A model generated the notes under the pieces. That model was not told where the DNA came from. It saw nothing but the letters and a program-made list of their open reading frames with translations, and did no database searches. From Microcoleus sp. AS-A8 (lineage in GTDB: Bacteria > Cyanobacteriota > Cyanobacteriia > Cyanobacteriales > Coleofasciculaceae): a stretch of 64,000 bases of DNA. The position numbers and the translations under genes are program-made. The DNA lies in contig JAMPKV010000001.1 of NCBI GenBank assembly GCA_039962225.1, positions 744,001 through 808,000 on the forward strand, in the 5' to 3' direction. Below, one piece after another: positions 35,794-45,306 of this stretch; the first letter of the stretch is position 1; each line of letters begins with the position of its first letter.

Positions 35794-37692
35794 GTGACTC
35801 AGGAGTTTCTCACTCAGACAAGCTGGTTGGTTCCTTTTTATGGTCTAGTGGGAGCCGTTTTAACCCTCCCCTGGGCAACAGGAGTGATTCGTCGCACTGG
35901 CCCTCGACCGGCAGCCTACTTCAACCTGTCAATGACGGTCTTGGCTTGTATTCATGGCTGGTTACTCTTAGGGTCGGCCTTGAGCCAGCCCCCACAAGAG
36001 TTAGTCATTCATTGGTTGCAGGTGGCTGACTTAGACCTATCTTTAGCACTAGAAATCTCCCCCATTAGTGCTGGGGCAATGGAGGTGGTAACGTCTCTGA
36101 GCCTCTTGGCGCAACTCTATGCTCTGGGTTACATGGAGAAGGATTGGGCGTTAGCTCGGTTTTTTGCCTTAATGGGATTTTTTGAGGCAGCGATGAGTGG
36201 AATTGTGATTAGTAATTCCCTATTCCTCACTTACGCCCTCCTGGAAATGCTCACCCTCAGCACTTACCTAATCGTAGGCTTTTGGTATGCTCAGCCGTTG
36301 GTAGTAACCGCTGCACGAGATGCATTTTTAACCAAACGGGTGGGAGATGTCTTGCTGTTAATGGGTGTCGTAGCGCTGGCGACGATGGCGGGAAGCTTAA
36401 ACTTTCCGGACTTGTATCGCTGGGCAGAAACCGCTAACTTATCGCCAACAACGGCAACCTTGCTGGGATTAGGGTTGATTGCTGGACCTCTGGGAAAATG
36501 TGCCCAATTCCCTCTACACTTGTGGCTCGATGAAGCCATGGAAGGGCCAAACCCAGCCTCATTGTTGCGGAATTCATTAGTGGTCAGTTGCGGTGCTTAT
36601 GTGCTGATTAAGCTAGTGCCGGTTTTATCGCTGTCGCCCGTGGGATTATCCACTCTCATCGTGATTGGAACCGTGACGGCGATTGGAGAATCCTTTGTCG
36701 CGATCGCCCAAATTGATATTAAGCGATCGCTCTCCCATACCACCAGCGCTTGGCTGGGTCTAGTTTTTATCGCCATCGGCGTGCAGCGACCCGATGTGGC
36801 TGCCGCCTTGCTGGTTGCCCATGCCGTTGCCAAAGCCCTGTTGTTTATGAGCATTGGCTCCGTCATTCTCACCACAAGTAACCAAAACCTCACGGAAATG
36901 GGGGGTTTATGGTCACGAATGCCCGCTACAACCAGTGCTTTTGTGGTCGGTGCGGCAGGTTTAATCGGACTCTTGCCACTGGGAGGTTATTGGGCGCTGA
37001 GTAAAGGGATTAACTCTTTGTGGAGTGACTATCTCTGGCTCGTGGTCGTCTTTTTAGTCGTTAATGGTGTGACAGCCTTTGGTTTGACCCGTGTCTTTCG
37101 TTTAGTTTTCTTAGGAAGCCCTCAGCCCAAGACGCGTCGCGCACCAGAAGTCACTTGGCCCATGGCTTTACCGATGGTGATATTAACTGTAGTGACGCTG
37201 ATCATGCCTCTTTTACTACAGCAACTATCCCTGTTGCCTCCCTCAAAGTACGAATACTTATTTCAACCCGCCCAGCTTTTATTGGCAGGCTCTAGCTTAG
37301 TGGGTTGCATTTTGGGGTCAATTGTTTACCTTCCCAGAACTTGGTCGCGGTCTGTCCTGATGCCTTTAAAGTTTGTACAAGACTTGTTGGCTTATGACTT
37401 TTATATTGATCGCCTTTACCGATTGACCATTGTTTTTGCCGTGGATTTGTCTTCTAAAATTACGGTATGGATTGATCGCTATATCGTCGATGGATTAGTC
37501 AACCTCGTAGGTCTAGTCACCGTTTTTAGTGGTCAAACTTTGAAGTACAACACTTCAGGTAAAACCCAGTTTTATGCACTGACTATTTTGTTGGGAGTCA
37601 GCCTGATGGCTCTTTTGATGATTTGGCCTTTGAGTCAATGGTCGTTGAGTCAGTGGTCTTTAGAGCAGTGGTCATTGATTAGTGGTCGCTAA
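35794..37692 (+). CDS. ndhF4: NDH-1 subunit NdhF4 (CO2-uptake type)
   Basis: A 632-residue NuoL/NdhF-family proton-pumping subunit with about 15-16 membrane helices; family motifs include GPLGKCAQFPLHLWLDEAME and AVAKALLFMSIGSVI. Followed by NdhD and a Cup protein it belongs to an NDH-1MS complex that couples electron flow to CO2 hydration. The 376-residue Cup protein and lack of cupS point to the constitutive NdhF4/D4/CupB set rather than F3/D3/CupA. GTG at 35794 has AGGAGG 9 nt upstream; the nearer ATG is out of frame and stops after three codons. The C-terminus ends in a QWSL triplet repeat. It is divergent from ccmK2. Confidence 0.9.
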   Translation: MTQEFLTQTSWLVPFYGLVGAVLTLPWATGVIRRTGPRPAAYFNLSMTVLACIHGWLLLGSALSQPPQELVIHWLQVADLDLSLALEISPISAGAMEVVTSLSLLAQLYALGYMEKDWALARFFALMGFFEAAMSGIVISNSLFLTYALLEMLTLSTYLIVGFWYAQPLVVTAARDAFLTKRVGDVLLLMGVVALATMAGSLNFPDLYRWAETANLSPTTATLLGLGLIAGPLGKCAQFPLHLWLDEAMEGPNPASLLRNSLVVSCGAYVLIKLVPVLSLSPVGLSTLIVIGTVTAIGESFVAIAQIDIKRSLSHTTSAWLGLVFIAIGVQRPDVAAALLVAHAVAKALLFMSIGSVILTTSNQNLTEMGGLWSRMPATTSAFVVGAAGLIGLLPLGGYWALSKGINSLWSDYLWLVVVFLVVNGVTAFGLTRVFRLVFLGSPQPKTRRAPEVTWPMALPMVILTVVTLIMPLLLQQLSLLPPSKYEYLFQPAQLLLAGSSLVGCILGSIVYLPRTWSRSVLMPLKFVQDLLAYDFYIDRLYRLTIVFAVDLSSKITVWIDRYIVDGLVNLVGLVTVFSGQTLKYNTSGKTQFYALTILLGVSLMALLMIWPLSQWSLSQWSLEQWSLISGR

Positions 37693-37706
37693 TCAACGGA
37701 TGGAAG

Positions 37707-37806
37707 GTTAAAAGGTGAGTAATTGAGCAAGATGAGTCGGTTATAGGTTATAAATTTTCACCGTCCGATTTCCCAGATGTGAACCTTGAATTGCCTACCT
37801 TTTAAC
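37707..37806. repeat. 10-bp inverted repeat between ndhF4 and ndhD4
   Basis: GTTAAAAGGT and ACCTTTTAAC are perfect arms about 80 bp apart in the 157-bp gap, similar in style to the spacers in the ccm series. Confidence 0.4.
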
Positions 37807-37849
37807 TCGATCAAGGACAGAATGGTTTTAGAAAGGAGACTCGTAAATT

Positions 37850-39355
37850 ATGCTCAGTGCCTTGATTTGGGTACCAATATTAAGTGCCGCAATTGTGGGA
37901 TTTTGGCCTGGAATCATCACATCTAAGGGTGCCCGTCAAGTGGCGTTGGCCTTTACTACAGGGCTATTGATCTGGTCAGTTGTACTACTAATTCAGTTTA
38001 ATCCTGGGGAAGGGAGTCAGCAGTTTCAGGAGCATCTATCCTGGATTGATGCTTTGGGTTTGACCTATAGTCTGGGCGTGGATGGTCTATCTATACCCTT
38101 GCTGATATTAAATGGATTGCTCACGGGAATTGCGATTTATAGCAGTGAAGAAAATATCGAACGACCCCGTTTATATTACGGGCTAATTCTGTTATTGAAT
38201 GCTGGGGTGGCAGGAGCCTTTCTGGCGCAAGATTTGCTACTATTTTTCCTGTTTTACGAGCTGGAACTGATTCCCCTCTATTTGTTGATTGCCATCTGGG
38301 GTGGACAACGCAGAGGCTATGCAGCCACCAAATTTTTGATTTACACAGCGGTTTCCGGAGCGTTAATTCTGGCGGCATTCCTGGGCGTCGTGTTTTTGAG
38401 TGGTACCCCAAACTTTGCTTATCAAGAGAGTCTGAATCTTGCGTCTTTACTCCCGATGGGCAAACAACTTCTGCTACTGGGAGCTATCTTGATTGGCTTT
38501 GGAATTAAGATTCCTTTAGTCCCCTTTCACACCTGGTTACCCGATGCCCACGTTGAGGCATCAACTCCTATTTCTGTCCTGCTAGCTGGTGTACTGCTGA
38601 AATTAGGCACCTATGGTTTGTTGCGTTTTGGCTTAGGGTTGTTTCCTGATGCTTGGGCAATTCTGGCTCCTTGGTTAGCCTTGTGGGCAGTGGTGAGTGT
38701 GCTGTATGGAGCTTTAAATGCACTCTCCCAACGCGATATGAAAAAAATGGTAGCCTATAGCTCTGTAGCTCACATGGGTTATATCCTCCTGGCTGCCGCT
38801 GCTGCCACACCCCTCTCGCTGGTGGGTGCTGTCATCCAGATGGTGAGTCACGGTCTGATATCGGCGCTACTGTTTTTATTAGTCGGTCTCGTTTATAAGA
38901 AGACAGGTTCACGGGATTTAGACATTCTCAATGGCCTACTTAATCCGGAACGGGGTTTACCACTCATTGGTAGTTTGATGGTTTTGGGTGCGATGGCCAG
39001 TGCGGGAATTCCGGGAATGGTCGGGTTCATTTCCGAATTTCTGGTATTTCGGGGCAGTTACCCAATTTTCCCGACACAAACTCTCCTGTGTATGATCGGT
39101 ACGGGATTAACCGCTGTTTACTTTTTGGTGTTACTAGATCGCGCCTTTTTTGGCCGTCTGTCTATACGGGTGATCGATTTACCGAAAGTACTCTGGAAAG
39201 AGCGTATGCCAGCCATTGTTTTAGCGATTTTGATCGTGATCTTCGGAATCCAACCCGGATGGTTGGTTACTCTAAGTGAAACGACGACAGCCGCCATGAT
39301 CAAGTCATCACCTACTATTGCACTTCAGGTATCTCCACAGCCGCCTGAACAGTAG
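37850..39355 (+). CDS. ndhD4: NDH-1 subunit NdhD4
   Basis: A 501-residue NuoM/NdhD-family antiporter-like subunit with about 14 helices. Characteristic pieces: FYELELIPLYLLIAIWGG, HTWLPDAHVEASTPISVLLAG and ALSQRDMKKMVAYSSVAHMG. It forms the membrane arm tip with NdhF4 and carries the CupB protein. AAGGAG lies 11 nt before the ATG. The gap to cupB (235 bp) has a short CTCAG-A-CTGAG palindrome but no gene. Confidence 0.92.
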   Translation: MLSALIWVPILSAAIVGFWPGIITSKGARQVALAFTTGLLIWSVVLLIQFNPGEGSQQFQEHLSWIDALGLTYSLGVDGLSIPLLILNGLLTGIAIYSSEENIERPRLYYGLILLLNAGVAGAFLAQDLLLFFLFYELELIPLYLLIAIWGGQRRGYAATKFLIYTAVSGALILAAFLGVVFLSGTPNFAYQESLNLASLLPMGKQLLLLGAILIGFGIKIPLVPFHTWLPDAHVEASTPISVLLAGVLLKLGTYGLLRFGLGLFPDAWAILAPWLALWAVVSVLYGALNALSQRDMKKMVAYSSVAHMGYILLAAAAATPLSLVGAVIQMVSHGLISALLFLLVGLVYKKTGSRDLDILNGLLNPERGLPLIGSLMVLGAMASAGIPGMVGFISEFLVFRGSYPIFPTQTLLCMIGTGLTAVYFLVLLDRAFFGRLSIRVIDLPKVLWKERMPAIVLAILIVIFGIQPGWLVTLSETTTAAMIKSSPTIALQVSPQPPEQ

Positions 39356-39590
39356 CTGGAGGACTAAGGTCGAGTTTCTCCCTACCCCTTTTGTCCCCTG
39401 CTTCCCTTGGCTGAGGGCAATGCCAATCCTTCTCAGACTGAGGAATTTGGGAAATGGGAAAAGAAAAATTTTCGTCTTTGGGGCAATCGGGGTAGCTGGA
39501 AGAGCTAAAAATATTAAACTATGTAAAGATTCTGAGTTCTACGGTTTTCAATCCCAGCTTTAAAAACACAGTTAGATCACGAGAAGTTAA

Positions 39591-40721
39591 ATGGTACTCA
39601 GCAAAACAAAGTCCCGTAATCATCCACTAGAATCCTATATTGCTCGACTGATGGCTGGTGGGGCATTGTTAGAGGATTCGCCAGAAAATGTCATGGAGGT
39701 TGTGGGAATTCTTCATAGTTACGGTATCGTGCTTGATGCCTATTCCCGAAATCTAAATTACATTGCCGAACATCAATTTTTGGTATTTTTCCCCTTCTTT
39801 AAATACTTTAATGGGGAAATTTCCTTTCAGAAGCTGCTCCGCCACTGGTGGCAAGATCGGATTAATTTTGAGTATGCCGAATATTGCATGAAAGCCATGT
39901 TTTGGCATGGTGGGGGTGGTTTAGATGCCTATGTGGATTCACCGGAATTTGAGAAGCGATCGCGCCAAGCCATTGATGCCAAGTTTCGGGCTAACCCTCT
40001 GATACAGGGACTCTCCTTTCTGTTCCCTGATTTTCTGTTAGAACAATCGCGTCAGATGGCTTATTACAGCGGGTTAGGGCAATTCTGGCGGGTGATGAGT
40101 GACATGTTCTTAGAACTGTCGGAACTCTATAACCAGGGGAAAATTACAACAATTCCCGAAGTTGTCGAACTGATCCAGAGCGCTTTAGTAAAAAGCGCGA
40201 ATCTACCGATTACCTACTCGGTAAACATTCGGGGTAAATCCTATGAAATTATCCCCAAATCCGCTGGTTTGACGTTCCTGATGGATACAGCCGTGCCCTA
40301 TGTTGAGGCGGTATTCTTCCGAGGCACACCCTTCCCTGGCACGGTTTCTTACAATGCACAGGCGAACCAGATTTCTCCCGATCAAAGCCGCTTTGCTTAT
40401 GGGGCATTGTATGCCGACCCCTTACCCATTGGGGGGGCTGGAATTCCGCCGACGCTGCTGATGCAAGATATGCGCCATTATCTGCCCGATTATATGCACG
40501 ATATTTATAAGCGATCGCGTCGGGGAGAGGATGATGCACGGGTACAAATTTGCATCAGTTTCCAGAAATCAATGTTTTGTGTCACGACAGCGGCAATTTT
40601 GGGGCTAGCACCTTATCCAATTAACACCACAGATCCCCAACAACAACAGAAAAATCGCGTGTATTTGGAAGGGTGGATGGATCGGTTGAGAGAGTCACGC
40701 ATCAATCAGGTGAATGGATAG
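39591..40721 (+). CDS. cupB: CO2 hydration protein CupB (ChpX)
   Basis: A 376-residue soluble protein of the Chp/Cup family, which sits on the NdhD4/NdhF4 arm and hydrates CO2 to bicarbonate like a carbonic anhydrase. Landmarks: HWWQDRINFEYAEYCMKAMF followed by WHGGGGLDAYVDSPEFE, and DMRHYLPDYMHDIYKRSRRG. The length fits CupB (ChpX) better than the longer CupA (ChpY). It is last in the ndhF4-ndhD4-cupB series, whose side-by-side placement with ccm genes is also known from other cyanobacteria. Confidence 0.9.
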   Translation: MVLSKTKSRNHPLESYIARLMAGGALLEDSPENVMEVVGILHSYGIVLDAYSRNLNYIAEHQFLVFFPFFKYFNGEISFQKLLRHWWQDRINFEYAEYCMKAMFWHGGGGLDAYVDSPEFEKRSRQAIDAKFRANPLIQGLSFLFPDFLLEQSRQMAYYSGLGQFWRVMSDMFLELSELYNQGKITTIPEVVELIQSALVKSANLPITYSVNIRGKSYEIIPKSAGLTFLMDTAVPYVEAVFFRGTPFPGTVSYNAQANQISPDQSRFAYGALYADPLPIGGAGIPPTLLMQDMRHYLPDYMHDIYKRSRRGEDDARVQICISFQKSMFCVTTAAILGLAPYPINTTDPQQQQKNRVYLEGWMDRLRESRINQVNG

Positions 40722-40813
40722 CAAGCTGTAACCCTTAGAAATCGCTAATAAACAGGCTCAGCCTGCCAGGGAAAACTATAGCGCTTTTCCCAAGAATCAA
40801 ATATCGGTAGTCT

Positions 40814-40841
40814 GTAGGGGGAACTTATGCCTTCCCCCTAC
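40814..40841 (+). terminator. Hairpin after cupB
   Basis: GTAGGGGGAA and TTCCCCCTAC form a perfect 10-bp stem over 8 nt, about 90 bp after the cupB stop. The T-run is weak (TGTTTC). It is likely a transcript end or GTAGGG-type repeat. A smaller CAGGCT/AGCCTG palindrome lies at 40753-40765. Confidence 0.5.
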
Positions 40842-40913
40842 TGTTTCGTCTATGTATAGCAGTCGCCAAGGGAATTAGGAATCGCCCAACGTCTCAAATC
40901 ATGGGCTGCTAAG

Positions 40914-40947
40914 ATTTAGAAATAAATTGCAATTTTTATTTCTAAAT
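40914..40947. promoter_or_regulatory. 13-bp AT-rich perfect hairpin before kinase-WD40 gene
   Basis: ATTTAGAAATAAA and TTTATTTCTAAAT are exact inverted copies around 8 nt, in the leader of the first kinase-WD40 gene. It could be an operator or a 5' untranslated structure. Confidence 0.45.
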
Positions 40948-41110
40948 GGTTCCACTCCGCAAGGTTTCGGGGAACTCTATAACTGAACTTCTTGAGAGTT
41001 GTTAGCCAACCCGATTGTAGATGAATCCTATCAATCAATACATTGAAGATTTTGCGAGGATACAGCCAAACAAAAATCAACATTTCACCTCAGAGTCATT
41101 CAAGAGCGTT

Positions 41111-42973
41111 ATGAGCTATTGCCTAAATCCCGAATGCCAGAAAGCGAGTGGTAATCGAGCTGAAGCCAAGTTTTGTCAATCTTGTGGTTCAAAGTTGCTG
41201 TTGGGCGATCGCTATCGCGCCCTCGAACTCATTGGACAAGGGGGATTTGGCAGAACGTTTCTCGCTGTGGATGAATACAAACCCTCAAAACCCCGTTGTG
41301 TTATTAAGCAGTTTTATCCCCAAATTCAGGGCGCGAATAATATTCAAAAAGCCGCTGATTTATTTGAACAAGAAGCGATGCGACTGGATGAGTTGGGGCA
41401 ACATCCTCAAATTCCCGAACTGCTGGCGCATTTTACTCAAGATAATCGCCAATATTTGATCCAAGAGTTTATCAACGGGCAAAATTTACTCCAAAAACTG
41501 GAAGCAGAAGGAGTTTTTCAGGAAGCTCATATTCGACAATTGCTGGAAAGTTTACTTCCCGTTCTGGAATTCATCCACTCTCAGCAAGTCATTCATCGCG
41601 ACATCAAACCCGCGAACATTATTCGTCGTCCCAATCGAGAACTCATTTTGGTTGATTTTGGTGCCGCTAAATTTGCCAAAGAAACGGCCTTGTTGATGAC
41701 AGGAACGACGATTGGAACGCCTGGATATCTCGCGCCGGAACAAGCGAGGGGCAAAGCTTGTTTTGCAAGTGATTTATATAGTTTAGGGGTGACTTGCCTC
41801 TATCTTTTGACTCAGATTTCCCCGTTAGAATTGTTTGATGTCGGTGAAGATAGCTGGGTTTGGCGACAATATTTGCTGAATAATCCGGTGAGTGAGCAAC
41901 TGGGCTATATCTTAGATCGACTGATTGAAAATGGTACCAAAAAGCGTTATCAATCTGCGGCTGAAGTCCTTCGAGACTTAGAGTCTCAAACACCTATCGC
42001 TCCCACTAAATCACCCTCCGTCCGACAATCTCAGTACTTTAATTCAACGCTTTTTTCAACACAGCCGACTGTACAGTTGCCACCTTTAACCTGGAAATGT
42101 GTTCAGACTCTTAGAGGACATTCCAGCCGCGTTTGGTCAGTTACGATTAGTCCCGATCGTGAGATTTTGGCAAGTAGCAGTGGAGACCAAACGATCAAGT
42201 TGTGGCAATTATCAACGGGGAAAGAAATTCGCACCTTAGAGGGTCATAACTACTGGGCTAGGACTCTGGCTATCACACCTGATGGGGAGATTTTAGTCAG
42301 TGGCAGCGATGACAATACAATCAAGTTGTGGCAACTAGCAACCGGGAAGCCACTTCGCACTCTCAAAGGTCATTGTCGTTGGGTTCGTGCTCTGGCGATG
42401 ACACCCGATGGGCAAAATTTGGCGAGTGCTAGCAACGACCAAACCATCAAATTGTGGGAACTATCGACGGGCAAAGAACTTCATACTTTGACGGGTCATA
42501 ATGACTGGGTGAGTACTTTAACTATGACACCCGATGGGCAAATCCTGGTGAGTGGTAGCAATGACCAAACCATCAAATTGTGGAATGTCAGTACAGGTAG
42601 AGAACTTCACACTTTTACGGATCATAGTGACTGGGTGCGATCTCTAGCCATCACACCCGATGGGCAGATTTTAGCCAGTGGGAGCTATGATCAAACGATC
42701 AAGTTGTGGCAACTTTCAACAGGGCAAGAAATTGGCACACTCAAGGGTCATACGGAAGGGGTTCGGACTCTAGCCATAACACCCGATGGACAAATTTTAG
42801 CCAGTGGAAGTGATGACAACAGTATCAAGTTGTGGCATTTGAGTACAGGGAAGGAACTTCGCACTCTTACGGGTCATAGTGACTCTATTTATTCCGTTGT
42901 CTTTAGCGGGGATGGGAAGATTTTAGTGAGTAGCAGCAAGGATAAAACGATCAAGATTTGGCGATGTGATTGA
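41111..42973 (+). CDS. Ser/Thr protein kinase with WD40 repeats (copy 1)
   Basis: A kinase-propeller protein of 620 residues from ATG 41111; the frame continues to ATG 41021, giving 650. It starts with a four-cysteine zinc ribbon (CLNPEC, FCQSCGSKL), then a kinase domain (GQGGFGRTF, VIKQFYPQ, VIHRDIKPANI, LVDFGAAK). A linker of about 60 residues leads to seven WD40 repeats, each ending IKLW-like, forming one beta-propeller. The start at MSYCLNP matches the neighbouring paralogue. Propellers bind partners or substrates, so substrate choice may lie there. No membrane segment is seen. The second copy follows in tandem 180 bp downstream. Confidence 0.9.
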   Translation: MSYCLNPECQKASGNRAEAKFCQSCGSKLLLGDRYRALELIGQGGFGRTFLAVDEYKPSKPRCVIKQFYPQIQGANNIQKAADLFEQEAMRLDELGQHPQIPELLAHFTQDNRQYLIQEFINGQNLLQKLEAEGVFQEAHIRQLLESLLPVLEFIHSQQVIHRDIKPANIIRRPNRELILVDFGAAKFAKETALLMTGTTIGTPGYLAPEQARGKACFASDLYSLGVTCLYLLTQISPLELFDVGEDSWVWRQYLLNNPVSEQLGYILDRLIENGTKKRYQSAAEVLRDLESQTPIAPTKSPSVRQSQYFNSTLFSTQPTVQLPPLTWKCVQTLRGHSSRVWSVTISPDREILASSSGDQTIKLWQLSTGKEIRTLEGHNYWARTLAITPDGEILVSGSDDNTIKLWQLATGKPLRTLKGHCRWVRALAMTPDGQNLASASNDQTIKLWELSTGKELHTLTGHNDWVSTLTMTPDGQILVSGSNDQTIKLWNVSTGRELHTFTDHSDWVRSLAITPDGQILASGSYDQTIKLWQLSTGQEIGTLKGHTEGVRTLAITPDGQILASGSDDNSIKLWHLSTGKELRTLTGHSDSIYSVVFSGDGKILVSSSKDKTIKIWRCD

Positions 42974-43150
42974 GGCTTTTATTGGCTCGGTGTGAACAAA
43001 CCTCAGTTAGCTCGCTATAATAATTAACTACAATTACTGCAAGATGATTAGTTGAGAGCGATCGCTCTTTCCGGACGAATTCTCGCCCACAACCCAAGAG
43101 GCATTTCCTGACGATTTACTATAGATTCAATCTGAGGATTGCCTTCCCCT

Positions 43151-45223
43151 ATGAGCTATTGCCTCAATCCTGATTGCGCCAGAGCTACCAGCAACCCAAT
43201 TGGGGCGAAATTTTGCCAGAGTTGCGGCTCTAAGTTACTCCTGCAAGGACGTTATCGCGCCCTTCAACTCATTGGACAAGGTGGCTTTGGCAGAACTTTC
43301 TTAGCGGTGGATGAAGACCAACCCGCAAAACCTCGCTGTGTGATCAAGCAATTTTTCCCACAAGCCCAAAGTCTGGCAAACCGACAGAAAGCGGCAGAAC
43401 TCTTTGAACAAGAAGCCGTGCGCTTGGAAGAGTTGGGCAAACATCCTCAAATTCCCGAATTGATAGCGCATTTTGAGCAGGATAACCGTCAGTATTTAGT
43501 GCAGGAGTTTATTGAAGGGGAAAACTTATCCCAAGTTCTCAAAGCCGAAGGCATTTTGAGCGAAAGGCAGATTCGAGATTTACTCCACAGTTTGCTGCCT
43601 GTGGTTGAATTTATCCACACTCACAACGTTATTCACCGAGATATCAAGCCAGAAAACATCATTCGTCGCGATGATGGGCAATTGCTTTTAGTTGATTTTG
43701 GAGCGGCTAAATATACTACGAAGACTGCCCTTGCCCGAACCGGAACTGTCATTGGTTCAGCGGGGTATGCCGCACCGGAACAGGCTGGCGGCAAGGCTGT
43801 TTTTTCCAGTGATTTGTATAGTTTAGGTGTAACCTGCCTGCATCTGCTGACTCAGACGGAACCCTTTGATCTGTATTCCTTTAGCGAAGCCACCTGGATG
43901 TGGCGGAATTATTTAAGCCGTCCCGTCACTCGTCGTCTGGGTCGAATATTAGACAAAATGGTGGAGATGGCAACGAGTCGGCGCTTTCAATCGGCTGTAG
44001 AAGTCCTCGACGCCCTGAATTCTCCGGTTTATCCCCGCACCAGAACGCCAAGAGTCATTTCTGCACCATCCGCGACTGCGTTCCCGCAAACGCCAACCCC
44101 TAGAGTGACTCCAGCCTCAAACTCACCCCTCCAGAACTGGAGATGTGTTTATACTCTTCAAGGTCATACTCAACCCGTTCGTTCCCTTGCCATCACACCG
44201 GATGGGGAGATTCTGATTAGTGGCAGCGATGACAACACGATCAAACTCTGGCAGCTAGCCACAGGGGAGGAACTTGGTACGCTCAGAGGGCATTCTAAGA
44301 CCGTTTCTGCGATCGCCATGAGTGCCGATGGAGAGATTCTCGCCAGTGGCAGTGAAGACAAAACCATTAAACTATGGCAACTCAGTACGGGGATGCAAAT
44401 CGGTACCCTGACTCTAGGGAACTGGTTTTCTAGGGATTCAGGCTGTGTTTATGCGATCGCGATGAGTCCACAGGAGGAGATTCTCGCCAGCCTTGATCAT
44501 AGTGGCGCGGTTAAGCTATGGAATCTGAAGACGGGGCAGGAAATTCGCCGCCTCAAAGGGGATACCAGTTGGATTAATGCGATCGCTATTAGTCCCACTG
44601 GCAAAACCCTCGTCGCAGCTAGTGGGGATTCGATTAAGCTCTGGAATCTCAGGACAGGGGGACAATTTCCTATTCTCAGGGGTCATAATAGTTGGGTTCG
44701 TGCTGTTACCTTTAGTCCAGATGGACAGACTCTTGCCACTGGTAGCGATGACGCGACGATTAAGCTGTGGAATCTCAAGACAGGACGGGAAATTCGCACC
44801 CTGACAGGTCATCTTGGACCGATTTATTCTATTGCTTTTAGTCCCATCTATGAGCCGTTTGCGGGTCATATCCCTAAGGACAGCCGACGTAGCCCCGGTG
44901 ATAATCGTTCACAAGGCACGGTTGAGGGAATGACGTTTTCTGCGAGTGGAAATCAAGCCTCAACTGCTCCCTTCACCCAGGCATTTGGCAAAGCTCAAGA
45001 GTTAGGAGTTGGACAAATATTAGCCAGTAGTAGTGATGATAGGACGATTAAGCTTTGGGACACCAGTACGGGGCAAGAACTTTGCACTCTCACAGGTCAT
45101 ACTCGTTGGGTTCATCGTGTCGTTTTTAGCCCCTCTGGGCAGACCCTAGTCAGCGGTGGAGGCGATCCTATGATCTATATTTGGCAGTGTGTTTCACTGA
45201 ACTCTAGAACATCGGTTCAGTAA
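43151..45223 (+). CDS. Ser/Thr protein kinase with WD40 repeats (copy 2)
   Basis: A 690-residue paralogue of the previous gene: zinc ribbon (CLNPDC, FCQSCGSKL), kinase (GQGGFGRTF, VIKQFFPQ, VIHRDIKPENI, LVDFGAAK) and seven WD40 units. The third and fourth units are atypical (GNWFSRDSGCVYAIAMS; GDTSWINAIAIS). An insertion of about 55 residues, rich in Gly, Ser and Thr, splits the sixth unit between SIAFSP and GQILASSSDD. The ATG at 43151 matches the paralogue start; TTG at 43139 is the alternative. Tandem duplication is evident from the shared order of domains. Confidence 0.9.
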   Translation: MSYCLNPDCARATSNPIGAKFCQSCGSKLLLQGRYRALQLIGQGGFGRTFLAVDEDQPAKPRCVIKQFFPQAQSLANRQKAAELFEQEAVRLEELGKHPQIPELIAHFEQDNRQYLVQEFIEGENLSQVLKAEGILSERQIRDLLHSLLPVVEFIHTHNVIHRDIKPENIIRRDDGQLLLVDFGAAKYTTKTALARTGTVIGSAGYAAPEQAGGKAVFSSDLYSLGVTCLHLLTQTEPFDLYSFSEATWMWRNYLSRPVTRRLGRILDKMVEMATSRRFQSAVEVLDALNSPVYPRTRTPRVISAPSATAFPQTPTPRVTPASNSPLQNWRCVYTLQGHTQPVRSLAITPDGEILISGSDDNTIKLWQLATGEELGTLRGHSKTVSAIAMSADGEILASGSEDKTIKLWQLSTGMQIGTLTLGNWFSRDSGCVYAIAMSPQEEILASLDHSGAVKLWNLKTGQEIRRLKGDTSWINAIAISPTGKTLVAASGDSIKLWNLRTGGQFPILRGHNSWVRAVTFSPDGQTLATGSDDATIKLWNLKTGREIRTLTGHLGPIYSIAFSPIYEPFAGHIPKDSRRSPGDNRSQGTVEGMTFSASGNQASTAPFTQAFGKAQELGVGQILASSSDDRTIKLWDTSTGQELCTLTGHTRWVHRVVFSPSGQTLVSGGGDPMIYIWQCVSLNSRTSVQ

Positions 45224-45247
45224 TCACCATGCACAACGATTTTCCGT

Positions 45248-45300
45248 AAAATCAGCGCCCCTGTACCTGCCCCACTTTAATCAACCGTGTTGCTGATTTT
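45248..45300. terminator. Inverted repeat between convergent genes
   Basis: AAAATCAGC and GCTGATTTT are perfect 9-bp arms 35 nt apart, between the second kinase gene and the convergent unknown gene. The A/T flanks would serve as T-runs in either direction. Confidence 0.45.
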
Positions 45301-45306
45301 GCTGAA

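Noticed and set aside
35794-40721. Inducible NdhF3-NdhD3-CupA set
   Set aside because: The Cup protein is of the shorter CupB length, no cupS follows, and the place next to ccm fits the F4/D4/CupB set.
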